A DNA stretch of 64,000 bases. Origin: Klebsormidium nitens. Taxonomy: Eukaryota; Streptophyta; Klebsormidiophyceae; Klebsormidiales; Klebsormidiaceae. The stretch is from positions 22,648 to 86,647 of the forward strand of contig DF237344.1 of the NCBI GenBank assembly GCA_000708835.1. The letters are read 5' to 3'. The position numbers and the translations under genes are program-made. A model generated the notes under the pieces. The model ran no database searches. It was not told the origin of the DNA and worked only from the letters and a program-made list of their open reading frames with translations. Below, in pieces: positions 11,909 through 22,897 of the stretch. Each line of letters opens with the position of its first letter. Position 1 is the first letter of the stretch.

Positions 11909-12307
11909 GGGTAGAGTCATTTTGAAAGTGGTACCCCCCCATAATTCTATGGGGGTGGGGGGCCCCAGTGGACCAAGATGCNNNNNNNNNNNNNNNNNNN
12001 NNNNNNNNNNNNNNNNNNNNNNNNNNNNNNNNNNNNNNNNNNNNNNNNNNNNNNNNNNNNNNNNNNNNNNNNNNNNNNNNNNNNNNNNNNNNNNNNNNNN
12101 NNNNNNNNNNNNNNNNNNNNNNNNNNNNNNNNNNNNNNNNNNNNNNNNNNNNNNNNNNNNNNNNNNNNNNNNNNNNNNNNNNNNNNNNNNNNNNNNNNNN
12201 NNNNNNNNNNNNNNNNNNNNNNNNNNNNNNGGGCCTTAGGAAAACACCCCCTTGAAAAATGGTCGATAGAATTATGGGGGGGTACCGGTTACAAGATGAC
12301 GGTACCC
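11909..12307. mobile_element. PIF/Harbinger-like terminal inverted repeat element (MITE), internally unresolved
   Basis: The left end starts GGGTA at 11909 and the right end finishes TACCC at 12307, each flanked by TAA (11906-11908 and 12308-12310), which looks like a 3-bp target-site duplication. About 40 bp at each end are inverted copies: the inner 21 bp (11930-11950 against 12266-12286) are a perfect inverted match and the outer 20 bp match imperfectly. TWA duplications and G-rich TIR ends are typical of PIF/Harbinger elements and their MITEs. The middle is a 249-base run of N, so the true length and any coding content are unknown. It lies in the divergent interval between the CFAP20DC-like and SERP1 genes. 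Confidence 0.65.
11982..12230. other. Assembly gap (249 N)
   Basis: Unbroken run of N. It sits exactly between inverted repeats, so the gap was probably caused by a hairpin or a collapsed repeat. Open frames that run through it are meaningless. Confidence 0.99.
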
Positions 12308-12785
12308 TAAGTTCGGCTCGGTTCGATGGTCTCAGAACAGCTTCTCAATATCTTAACCCGAGACCCACATTACATATGTGCTCGAGACTTGTTGTCGGGA
12401 GGCTGAACCGAGGGCCAGTATGACATTGATACATGACTGTTGAAACTTATAATCACAGTAGCCGGTAGTGTACCCCGGGCATAAGGGGAACGAAGTAAGT
12501 AGTTGGTCAACGCAAAGAGCCATGAAGCCAGATCCGGTTGCAATCTGGAAACCGCAGCAACTCCTTCCAACCAGCCATCCTTGCAGCTCAGAAGGCGCAC
12601 TTCTCTGAGTTGCTCGTTGACATAGTCATTGAACGGAGTTTCTCAGCTGAGAGTCAAAAGCTTTTGCCATTGGAACCACCTTTCAGCCTTTCCTGCACTC
12701 CTTCTCGCCACCTCCTTCTCTCCGCTTTCAAACGACCCAACTTGCGGGCTCTTGCGCATTGCTTGTGCTCAGATCATCTCGCAAG

Positions 12786-14098
12786 ATGACGGTCTCAACA
12801 AGGCACACGAAGGTGAAGAGTGATAAGTTCCAGAAGAATATTCTGAAGAGAGGGGAAGTACCAAAGACTTCGGTAAGCTTCTCCGGCAATCTGTAGCACT
12901 GATTGATCTGATCTGGAGATAGAGACGTCGATGAGCCATGGTTCTGCGCCTACTTTGTTCGTAGCTCAGGTCTGGCTTGCTTCGATTGTTTTGCATTGTG
13001 CTTTTAAAAGAATTTGGAGCTGACAGTGTCGAGCTCTTGTTCAAGATCGGCGTCTTACTGGTCGGGTTTTACCTCACCGTATTATTCATCTATTGTTGAT
13101 TGACTTATTTCCGATTCTTTTCTGTTTGCCTGATCGCGTTTGCATCCTTAGGATGGATTGAAGTAAGAAGGGCCCTGGGGACACAGCTGTCGTGTTTTGG
13201 TGTGAACCTTCATGTATGTACCTACGGAACTCTTGGTGGTGTGATTAGGGTTTGATTGAAGACTTGCCAGCTTCTTTAGCCAATCGGATGAGCGCAAGGT
13301 GCAATCTTCTTGCTGTCTCAAGTGCACGGATCGCTTGCCCGCTGAGCTTTGCTTGAGCTAGCTCTCTCGTTTGCATCTTTTGAGAATAGGAAGCTACTAG
13401 AGAATGAATCAGCTCTGCCGGTTTGCTTCTGACTTGGGCAACTCTGCGGTGTGATGAAGCTCTACTTAATTAGACATATTGACCTGTCTCACCTTGTTAG
13501 CCTTCTGATCATCCCGGCCGTGCTGAATATTTGGATATTGCAACTCGCACAGTGGTTGAGGCAGCTTGCACTGAGTCAGGTTTGCTGTCTTTTGTCAAAT
13601 TTTCTGAGGCACAAGGGCAGATGCTGAGGCAAAGGTCTGGTACAAGAATTGGGTTGTCTTTTGTTTTGTTTTCCTTCTTTTTCAAATTGCACACTCATTG
13701 GACGAGTCACTACTAATCTGTTTTGTTGGGACCCAATAGCCAGCATCTGACGTCAGAAAGTGGTCTTTGTTGCGCAGAAAAAGGAGGCCAAGTATCCGGT
13801 TGGCCCCATTGTCCTGGGCTTCTTCCTTTTCGTAGTGGTGGGCTCAGGCGAGGGCGTTTAACTTTCCTTTTATCTGTAAACACCTCTGTTTCTCAGCCTC
13901 TGATGTCTGCAGGTGTTCGTACTTTCAATGTATGTATCTTCATCTGCTGTCAAGTGTGTGTCTATGCATGACACAGAAGTGGCGAGGTAATCAGACTCTT
14001 TCGTTCTTACTCTCTGGTAAACTCATCTTCGACTTCGTTTCTGTGCAGCAATTCTGCAAATAATCAGGCAAGCGCAATCGGGTGCGCCTGTTGGTTAA
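12786..14098 (+). CDS. SERP1: SERP1/RAMP4, ribosome-associated membrane protein of the ER translocon
   Basis: Small tail-anchored ER protein that associates with Sec61 and ribosomes and is linked to stress protection of membrane proteins. Three exons: 12786-12872 (29 aa, with DKFQKNILKRGEVPKTS), 13778-13847 (KKEAKYPVGPIVLGFFLFVV, start of the membrane segment) and 14049-14098 (AILQIIRQAQSGAPVG then stop). Total 68 aa, the normal length of the family, and the order and spacing of the conserved N-R-G, PVGP and membrane blocks match plant RAMP4. The second intron uses a GC donor (tcag|gcgagg) and a normal AG acceptor; no GT donor nearby gives the conserved reading. The coding exons are too short to stand out as open frames. 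Confidence 0.9.
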
Positions 14099-14961
14099 GC
14101 AGAGCGGCCTGAAATAAGAGCATGTTGAGGTCGTCTGGTGTGTCCATTTGAGGAAGCACTACACGGGTCACTTAGAAAAGATGAAAGCGTCCAGACAAAG
14201 GTCAAGAGCGCCAAGCGGAAGAGGGAAAGAACTTAGAAGCAATAGTGAGCATAGAACAAGCGGAAGCGTCGCAAGTTTGTCTATTCCATATCAGTACGAA
14301 TCACTTCGTTCCGGGATGGCTTGAATGTAAGAGGCGTGTGTATTCTAGCTGTCGTCCTGCATGCATTGGAAGCTCTAGTTGGCCGCTATATGTATTTCGC
14401 GCGTTTCGAGGTTAACACATGGGCCGTTACGCTTCTTGCCGCGGCCACAGTTTCACCACAAAGTTGTCAAGACATGGATGGGACATGTACACCTAGTCAT
14501 GCAGTTGTTGCATACAGACTCATCGAGACTGAGTAATGCATATGATATAGGTCATGACAACTGCAAACGATCAGCCTGGCCTGAGGTAAATTCAGTGCAA
14601 TTGGCATACGGTTATCTCCCATCTTTTGCACTGGAGCCTGTCTGTTCCTTGCCAGTGCCCCGTTTTCAACGATGATACCATGCACCATTAGAATGGGCTT
14701 TGTGGCTAAAAAGGCTTTCTACAAGCAATGAACTCCAGGATAATCAATTATTGCACCCAATGTATTGTCTATATCATCCTTTTCTGGATTCTCTAGGTTG
14801 TATGCAGCTGCTAAAATTGACGGTAAATGATATCACTCGGACATTGGACGCTCTCATTTATCTAGAGCTCGAGTACTATCAGGCGGCTGGAGACCTCCAG
14901 ATTCAGACACAGTGTTTTATGCGAAGGACTTTTCTATGATCGCGGGAAGCAGCTCTCGAAA
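14099..14961. other. Intergenic region between convergent SERP1 and FKBP genes
   Basis: Contains the 3' flanks of both genes. Only short unrelated open frames are present; nothing else is supported. Confidence 0.6.
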
Positions 14962-17900
14962 TTATTTGACATTCACCAACTCCACATCGAACAGCAGCGT
15001 AGCGTTCCCAGGAATGTCGGGAGGGGCACCTCTAGCACCGTACCTGCAGATTACAGAGGCGCGGTAAGACTTGAGAATTCAATCAGTCTTGAGTACACAA
15101 TCAACAACGGGTTCTGCGCACGGCCGGACTGGGATTTGGAAATCCGCAAGGACCAAGATAACCTTCAAAGAACTTTCAAAGAACGTCCCCGAACCATATC
15201 GACCACAGGGCCTACAAGCGATTCGTGAACAGTACAGGCGTTCTACCCGCACCGTGAACAAAAAGTTGCAAACCGGGCATCAAAGCATTACACCTAAGCT
15301 TCGAAGAAGCAGTTTAGAGCTGTACTTGAAAGAAGACCAAGCATTGGATTCAGCAGGGCGGAGAGCTTACCCCATGGATGGTGGGATCGTGAGCCTCCTC
15401 TTGTCGCCGACTCGCATGCCTGCAAAGGTCGCATGCAAGGTCAACAACTCTGTTGCAAATCAAACCAGGACTTTGACAGGTGCAAGACTCTGAACTTGCA
15501 AACCACCTCGTTTCTCGAGATATCTGAATTGTTGCTCGCTTTACAAGTAGTGAACCACCCTTATGGTGAACCACTACTTAACGAACCCACCTCATAAAGG
15601 AAAAAGACCTTCCTTCTAAGCCGTCGATCCCGTCGAAGCGCAATCTCTCAAGCCGCTTGACAAGGCCACACCCAAAGCAATTCTGCAAACCTGAACCGAC
15701 CGGAACCCAAGCGCTCAACAGGAGAAGAAAGGACGACCTTGAATCGAACATCGCAAGACGAGCTCTCACCTTCGATGCCCTTATCCCAGCCCGATATCAC
15801 CTCGCCGATCCCCAACCGGAACGAGAACGGCTTCCCCCTTGACGCGTCAAACACCTTGCCGTTCTTCGCCAGCTTGCCCACATACTGCATCGAGATCCGC
15901 TTCCCCTTTTCCGCCCGCTTTCCGTCCGGCCTCCCCATCCCTAGTTCCTCAATCTTGAGCCCGTTGGGGAACTCCCGCACCGTGCCCTTGCCCCCCTTCC
16001 CGGCCTTGGGCGATTTCGCATCCGCGGGGGGCTCCCCGCCCTGCTTCTTCTTCCCCCCCGCGTCGACGCGCTTCTCCTCCACCGCCGGCGCCTTCTCCTG
16101 TGACGTCACTCCCGTCGCCTGTGACGTCACCGCCTTCTTCTCGGCGACCGCCGCACCGTTGGGCGTCTTCTCGGCCTTAGGCTTCTTTTCCGCGGTAACC
16201 TTTTCCGCCCCGTTCGCACCTTTTCCGCCGGGCGTCTTCTCCGCTTTCCGCTTCTTTTCTGAGACTGCCGGAGTGGCCTCCCCTCCGGTTTTATCTCCCT
16301 TCGGCGTCTTTGCCGCTGTTTCTGAACCACTCGCCTTGGTCTTTTCTAGGGCGGGCGTCTTAGCGGCGGCTTCTGCTTTCTTGTTTGGTTTAGGCGTGCC
16401 CTTCAGACCACCGTTGCCGGCCTGCGACGCCTCGTTCTTCGTCTCCCTGGAGAAGAAGCCCTTCTTGAGAGCCAAAACTTTTCGTCCATATATCCTCTTC
16501 TCTCCCTGCTCCATGTGCTGCCTGACGGAGAGTCTCAAAAGAACCTTGAAACTTAGCGAGAAAGCGTAGATAGACTTGCTGAGATTCGCCAGGTCTAGTA
16601 TCTGAAGTGGCCCATTACGCTGTTTTGAAAAGATCTAAGTTCTCGAAGACAAGTGGCGCCCCTGAAACTTTGGAGGGAAGTTTCACAATTGGACCGTGGT
16701 ACTCTGGATAGATTCCAGTTCCGTGGAAGATTCTGAATGAGAGCCAGTACTGAAGTGTATTTTTGTGCTTAGGGGATGTCGGCATCTTATTTAGTAGTGA
16801 TCGTGGGAATGAAGGGTCCCAGGCCACGTCGCAGATTGCCGTGGCTCTGTGCGTTTATACGGGGGTCTGGTCACAGCGGATGCTCATAGACCCAGATACC
16901 AAACGCAGGGCGGGGAGTGATAAACCAATGGAAGCGTCGCGAGAATAAAGTCTAGGAGCAAGACAAAAGAGTACAGACCCCAAAACGTCCAGAGCAGGTG
17001 ACAACTGATATTACGAGCAGAAAAGATGCGGGTAGAAGAGGCAAGGGAATAGAACTGGGTTTCGCAATGATACGAGGAAGCGAGGACAGACTGACCAGAT
17101 TCCGTTCCAATTGAAGCGTCCGAAATCGCACCAGCTCCGTGAGTCAGAACGAGACTAGCGCGAAAAATAGCATGAGACTTAAGATATTGCAGATTGCAGG
17201 AACGAGATCTTTGACGGATGGTTTCAATCTCGTTGTAGCTGACCGACTCAACTGAAAGTTGTTTCCAACCAGAAAGGCCGTAAAATTTCAGAACCGCTCA
17301 CCCCTCGACAGCCTGCTTCTTAGCCGCCGGCGCCTCGATCTCGATCTTGTGCGCTTTCCGCTTGTGGTGCCGCTCGAAGCCGTCCTCGTCTTCTTCGTCC
17401 GATTCGGACTCTTCGTACGTTTCGGACACAATTGGGTTCGCGCGTATAATCGGCAGCGCGCCGACCGCAGCGTCGTCTGTAATCTCCTCGATCCGCACTG
17501 CAGAGACCGGAAAACCATTACGCGGTTAGCACCAAACCTTGACAAACTAGGTTGAGGAGCTTCATTTGCGGCGGACACATTCGGGTTGAAGTAAGATCTA
17601 CTGATGTCGAGGCACCTGGCAGATCTTGCAGGAGAACCTTTGTCCTACCCCACCCAATAAAGCTCCTTTTGTGAGTTACTTTTTGATATTGAATGAAAGA
17701 AGAACGATCCAGAACCATCGTTTGCTTGTGCCGTCAACCTTAGCTGCGCCGAAAGCACCATGCCAATGAAGATGCTTACAAGGCAGGACAAGGGGGACCG
17801 TTTCTCGGGGGGACTTTCGCCGTTCTAGCCAAAGACCGCCTCTGCAGCGTCTCGAGGACCCTGAACATACTCAGCTAAACTCCCTACAAACTGTGGCCAA

Positions 17901-20900
17901 TCGACGTCTCCCTGCATCCCATACGGCATGATATAAACGTCGTCTTACGGCCTTGATGGACAGGCAGGTGCGTTTCTACCAAGACCTGCTGACGTCAGCA
18001 CCTCCGAAGCTGACCTAAGCATATACTTCCAGGTCAAGTTGGGGGGTTTCAGACCAAGCATGCCACTCACCGCCCTTGTTCCCGTGCCCGATAACCTCGT
18101 CTTCTTCCTCTTCATCCTCGTCGCTTTCTTCTTCATCGTCCTCGTCCTCTTCGTACTCGTCGTACTCAGAGTCATCGTCTTCGTCGTCGAAGTCCCTGCA
18201 CATTCCAACATAGTATTTGTGAGTAACTAGCAACCACTCTTATCCTGACAAGGCGATATGACCTCTCCCAATCCTGAAGGGTAAGCGCCTTGAACATAAA
18301 GAGCAAACCTTGACCAAAACCTAAACCCAGTGGAAAAAGCTACGCACCCGAACCCACCCTGACCCCCTAGCTGACCCCACCCGTCCCAGGGCCTCGACGT
18401 CTTCCTTCACGGAGCTCATGACTTCAAAACCCCCGAATTTTTGCTGTATCGGCCCTTCAGCTCACAACGCAAAGCTTCATAGCTATGTAGATTTGCTGTA
18501 TCTTATAAATTGAACAATCCAAGACCACGTACTTCAATTGGACACAAATAGCATAAGGACGATTTTCGATTACACTGCTGCGAAAGAAATTCATAGACGT
18601 ACGCGTCTCTGTCTTTGTCACGCTTGTGGAGGGGCAATATCTAATACAACTGGAACGCGTCGTCAGGTTGGAACATCTATGATTGGACTACTTGCAATGA
18701 CTGGCAAGGTTGCACGTTCATAGAAAATCGGTGTGATCGTCGATGGTAGACAACGCTGCAAAAACATGGCCAAATTCCCCGACAAAGCTCTCAGAAAGGT
18801 ATTGTTGCCAGGCCATAAGCGCGAGAGGCCTTCCTACAGCCTTTCGAGATGCTCGAAGACATGGTTCATAAGCACCAAACAACCAGCATGCGCTAGACCT
18901 TGCGGATCAGACTGACGTGCAAATTTGTCGAATCCGCAGCGGCGTGCTTGCGCACAGCCCTGGGTAGAAAGCGACGGTTCTCATCACATCCGCAAGACCC
19001 TCTAGCATCTTTAAACCAGACCAGTAAAGCAAGCCCAAGCCCCAACGTTGTTGGGATCGATTCCAAAACCACAAGCTTTCAGAAAGGTGATGTAACAGGA
19101 AAACACCTTGTTGTGCTGCGAGACAAGGGATAATGCAAAGAAGCGAAAAACTGCGAGGCGAATGACTTCAAAACCCTGCACCAGATCTCAAATGGCATAC
19201 AACGTCGTCCGAACGACAATGTCATGCAAAATTAAGAGCTGTCAGCAAAAACTTGTTGAATTTGGCCAAAGCCAGCAGAACCGGAGCGAGCCAACGTCGT
19301 TCAGAACAGAAGCTCGACATGACTAGCATCCACCAAGTGCAGCTCAAAGCTGCGGCATCGAAGGTTTGACGACCATAACAAGATGCTGAGCAACACGCTT
19401 GGCTATCGCTGCGCAAGCATTACCAAAACTTAACAAGGAAAGGGAGCAAACCAACAAATGTGCGGGTGCTTTTAAGGACAAATGAAAATGCGCGATCCAA
19501 CAGGCCCCGAAACTTACCACCGAGTGTGCATAGGATGCCCGTGGGAATCCTCGGAGGGATCCACGTACATGTCTTCTCTGCAGAGCAGATAGAACCGAAG
19601 CTGCCCCCCCTTTCCATTTATGCCATCTTTGCACTGTTCTCATCAATCAACGGCCCCCGACTGAGCTATCGAACGCCTCACAGAGTCGATGATACTGAGC
19701 CGAAATTGAGAGACTGCGCACTACGGAAATCCTGAATTGCAACAATTACCAGCTTGAGATAAAAACAGCTGCTGGCATCGTCGTCCCAAAACGGCAAAGC
19801 TTATGCTCTACTGAGAATACTTCCAACTTTGCAATCAATGTGAACGTTGGACCCATACATCAAAGAGTCGAAACAACTTGGGGGCCGAAAAGGAAACAAT
19901 CTGGGCGACTAAAACGAAGGCTGTACGATAAAACCATGCATCTCACTGCCCGACGTTGGCAGGCACACCATAGCAAGGCCTCAAACTTATACGGGACTCA
20001 AGATTTCACTGAGCAAAGGCACTAGTTTTTACTTCGACAGATGATAGCCCTCAACAAACTCCACACTCTTGAGACATCCTAATCAACCAGCATTATCAGA
20101 AGAGCATTGCAGCCAATGATTATCAGATCTTTCTCTGTACTGTCAGACAAAACAAAGTCTTCAATTTTCAACAAGGATTCAAAGACCATCATGTGATTAC
20201 GCGGGCCAAGTCAATGTTCGCTGCAACTTTAGTAAGACAAGACGTTTCAAAAATTCAACCCCTCAAGATGCTCAATAAGACTCACTCTTCCCCGTACTCG
20301 TCAAACTCATCGTCCGTCTCCTCCTGCGGCTCGATCGGCATGTAATACCCCGTCAGATGCACGCTCGTGCTCCCCGTGACTGAGAACACGACGTCATCCG
20401 CAATGATGATGTCGAGGCTGCATGACTCGGTGGCGCCCCCCGTCAGAGACGCCAGGAAGATCTCCGGGTTGTCGCCGACCTTGCACTTGACCACCGTGCG
20501 CTCGCCCTGTTTGGGGTTCAGCCCCAGAACCGCCTGTAGGGAGGAGGCGTATAACGTGGATTCAGGAATAGTATTTAAAGAGATTCGCAGCATTGATGAA
20601 TGGACGAAACTCCAGTATGGTATGAGGTGCGCTGCGCTGCATGGGAGGAAGACCGAGGAAAGCCTGCGATCAAAATCATTATTCACACCTTTTGCAACGA
20701 AGTTTGTCATAACCAGGCTTAGAGAAACGGCGCGCTCAACAAGCATGGCCCCTGCTGGTTAACCAACCCTGAAGGTTGAGAGATCCATATGTTATCCTCG
20801 GAAGATCACAGCTTGGGGGCAGCATAGAAAGCTCCGCGTGAAGGAAGAAGCTGATGCAAGGAAACATGGTAGCAATAACCCGTGCTTCAGATATCTCCAT

Positions 20901-21949
20901 AAAGAATGCTGTTTTCAATTTCAAAACTTTAAATACAAACAAAGAAACCAAAAATACATTAGAAAGCAGGGATCCTCTACCAAAATAACGTTTTTCCAAG
21001 GCCTGGCGACATTTGCACACTGATGTAGCATACGCAGCAACAAATGTTGGTCCCTCTTGTCTCCAGCTTTGAGAATCAGCCAATGTTGGGACTCCGAAGC
21101 ACAAGGAAAAGCTTGTTCAAATGAAAAGAGTCTCAAGAACAGATGTAGAGAGCACAGGGCGAAGCTCCTCACATTGGACAGGTGCAATTGGCTCCCAGTG
21201 CCCTCTGTTGGGATCTGCCGAAATGGCTTCCCAGGCTTCAACTCCACACCTGCATAAAAAGCAAACGGTTATTGCCGGTAGTTCCACATCCCAAGGACCT
21301 CTACGCTTCCTTCGAAATCTTTGCAATGATGGGCGACACTAAGAAGCAGAAAAGACACTTTCCTACTCCGATCGAATAAACTTTTGGATCAGTTTTTCGT
21401 GGGTAACTACCAGCTGCTTTCGCAGTTTGACAAAATGTGGTGACATTTAGATCTTCTGAGAAAATGCATGAATGGTGGTGGTCGCAAGAAATAAACTAAA
21501 GAGATGTATTGCTGCACCAGAACTGACGATCATACAGACCAATGCTCTAAAGTGCGCTGTCAATTGAAGATGAAAGAAGATATGAAAGTGAGAGCATTGC
21601 GCAGATTGTTGTAGTTTCTTAACTGGTAACGGTATCCAAGTATTTGAGGAACCCGCTCTCTGAAGCGCATGGGATGGTGGACCTTGTCCGGATTGTAAAT
21701 CAATACTAGAAGTGCAAGATGAAAAAATACTGCTGATATGCTATACTACCACCATACTCGGCTGCACAGAGGAGGAGGTTTTAAAGCAATCAATTTTTCC
21801 GAAGGAGGCAGGCAGCAACTTTCCTTTGAAATATCCAGCAAATCAAACTCTTTGCAGGTGGTGCGGGTGTACTGTGGAAATCACAGTCTGTAAGCACTCG
21901 TGCTCAAATAAGACATAAGAGAGCCGGCCTGCTCACCCCAGAATGCCAT
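14962..21949 (-). CDS. Nuclear FKBP-type prolyl isomerase with nucleoplasmin-like N-terminus (FKBP53/FKBP43 type)
   Basis: Peptidyl-prolyl isomerase and histone-chaperone type protein. Eight exons, read downward: 21937-21949, 21173-21249, 20286-20533, 18071-18195, 17302-17497, 15770-16521, 15371-15419, 14962-15043; every phase closes, 513 aa (Arabidopsis FKBP53 is about 477). Residues 1-110 are nucleoplasmin-like: MAFWG and VELKPGKPF at the start, then the small beta domain with VTGSTSVHLTGYYMP. Residues about 113-152 are almost pure Asp/Glu. Next comes GVRIEEITDD, a motif shared with plant nuclear FKBPs, and a long Lys/Ala/Pro-rich linker (about 220-400). The C-terminal FKBP domain (about 401-513) has GKVFDASRGKPFSFRLG, EVISGWDKGIEG, MRVGDKRRLTIPPSMGYG and IPGNATLLFDVEL, so most of the drug-binding pocket residues (Y, F-D, F, V-I, W, Y) are present. 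The first coding exon is only 13 bp. Very likely nuclear and chromatin-bound. Confidence 0.93.
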
Positions 21950-22897
21950 GTTGAAAGCGCCCGCCCTTCCAAAGAGTAGACCAGTCCACAAGGAGGGTTT
22001 CCTCAGCGCACAAGCAGGCAGTCGCCTTTCTCCTAAAAATTTACAAGTAAAGAAAAGTAGCGCCAGATGCCAACGCATGCGCTAGCTGCAACTTCAAGGG
22101 CTGATCTGGACCTGAGGAAAGGTTTTGTGTTCACTTTTTCAGATGATCCCCCGAGGCGTCCAGACTCCAGCGGGGCAATACCATCCCCCGAGGATCCTAA
22201 TAACCATTACCGTCTTATCGGCGTCGAACCCGTCATCAATTTCAAGCCCAAGATTTTGAACCAAGAGGTCGATGACTCCTTTACCACCAGGTCCTCAGAG
22301 CAAGCTCCGGCGAGCACAGGTGACGATCCCCATTGCAGTCCAGAGACTTCGCCTCCTTAAGTCCTTGCACAAACTGCTCTGAGTCTTTAAGTCTAAAGCT
22401 GAATTTCAGAAATCAGCCAAAGGTGTCTGCAAACAAGCCGCCAGCATCTTGCCATTGTCTGGATCTCAGCTGCTTCATAGCCCTTTTCTGAGTTCGGAAC
22501 GGGAACACTGTATTTTGTTTTAGGACGTTTTTCTGTTGTCAGTTGTGGGCCAAGCTTTTGCCCCGCCTGTCATCAGACGTTCAAGTGGCGGCATAGCAAA
22601 TACTACTACTTGTAGTTAGAAAGCACTATGATGATCTGACCTGCGTCGGAGGCCTCGTTATGATCAACTCAACCGTAGGTTTTGAGAAAGGTCTTTGGAT
22701 CACCAACCACTACTCACGAAGGGGAACCAGACATACTGGGGAGTGGGGTTCCTTCGCAGCTGGTTCATGTTCTGCGGGCCGGCAGAGATTCGCATCCAGG
22801 GCTAACTACAGAAGGACAGGCGCTGAGTGGCACGGAGGCCAAAAGTCGGGGGGGGCTAAGCAGGGGGGACTTAAGATTGGTCATCTGATTAGGGTTC
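21950..22897. other. Divergent interval between FKBP and PAM16 starts
   Basis: About 950 bp separate the two start codons, so this probably holds both promoters and 5' UTRs. A 97-codon frame on the + strand (22067-22360) has no recognisable domain and I do not call it. Confidence 0.55.

Noticed and set aside
11847-12310. Three frames running through the N gap
   Set aside because: They consist almost entirely of undefined residues.
15739-16569. 276-codon open frame on the + strand
   Set aside because: Shadow of the Lys-rich FKBP linker exon on the minus strand, whose frame ends in a clear FKBP domain.
22067-22360. 97-codon + strand frame upstream of PAM16
   Set aside because: No homology seen and low-complexity composition; could be 5' UTR sequence, not supported as a gene.
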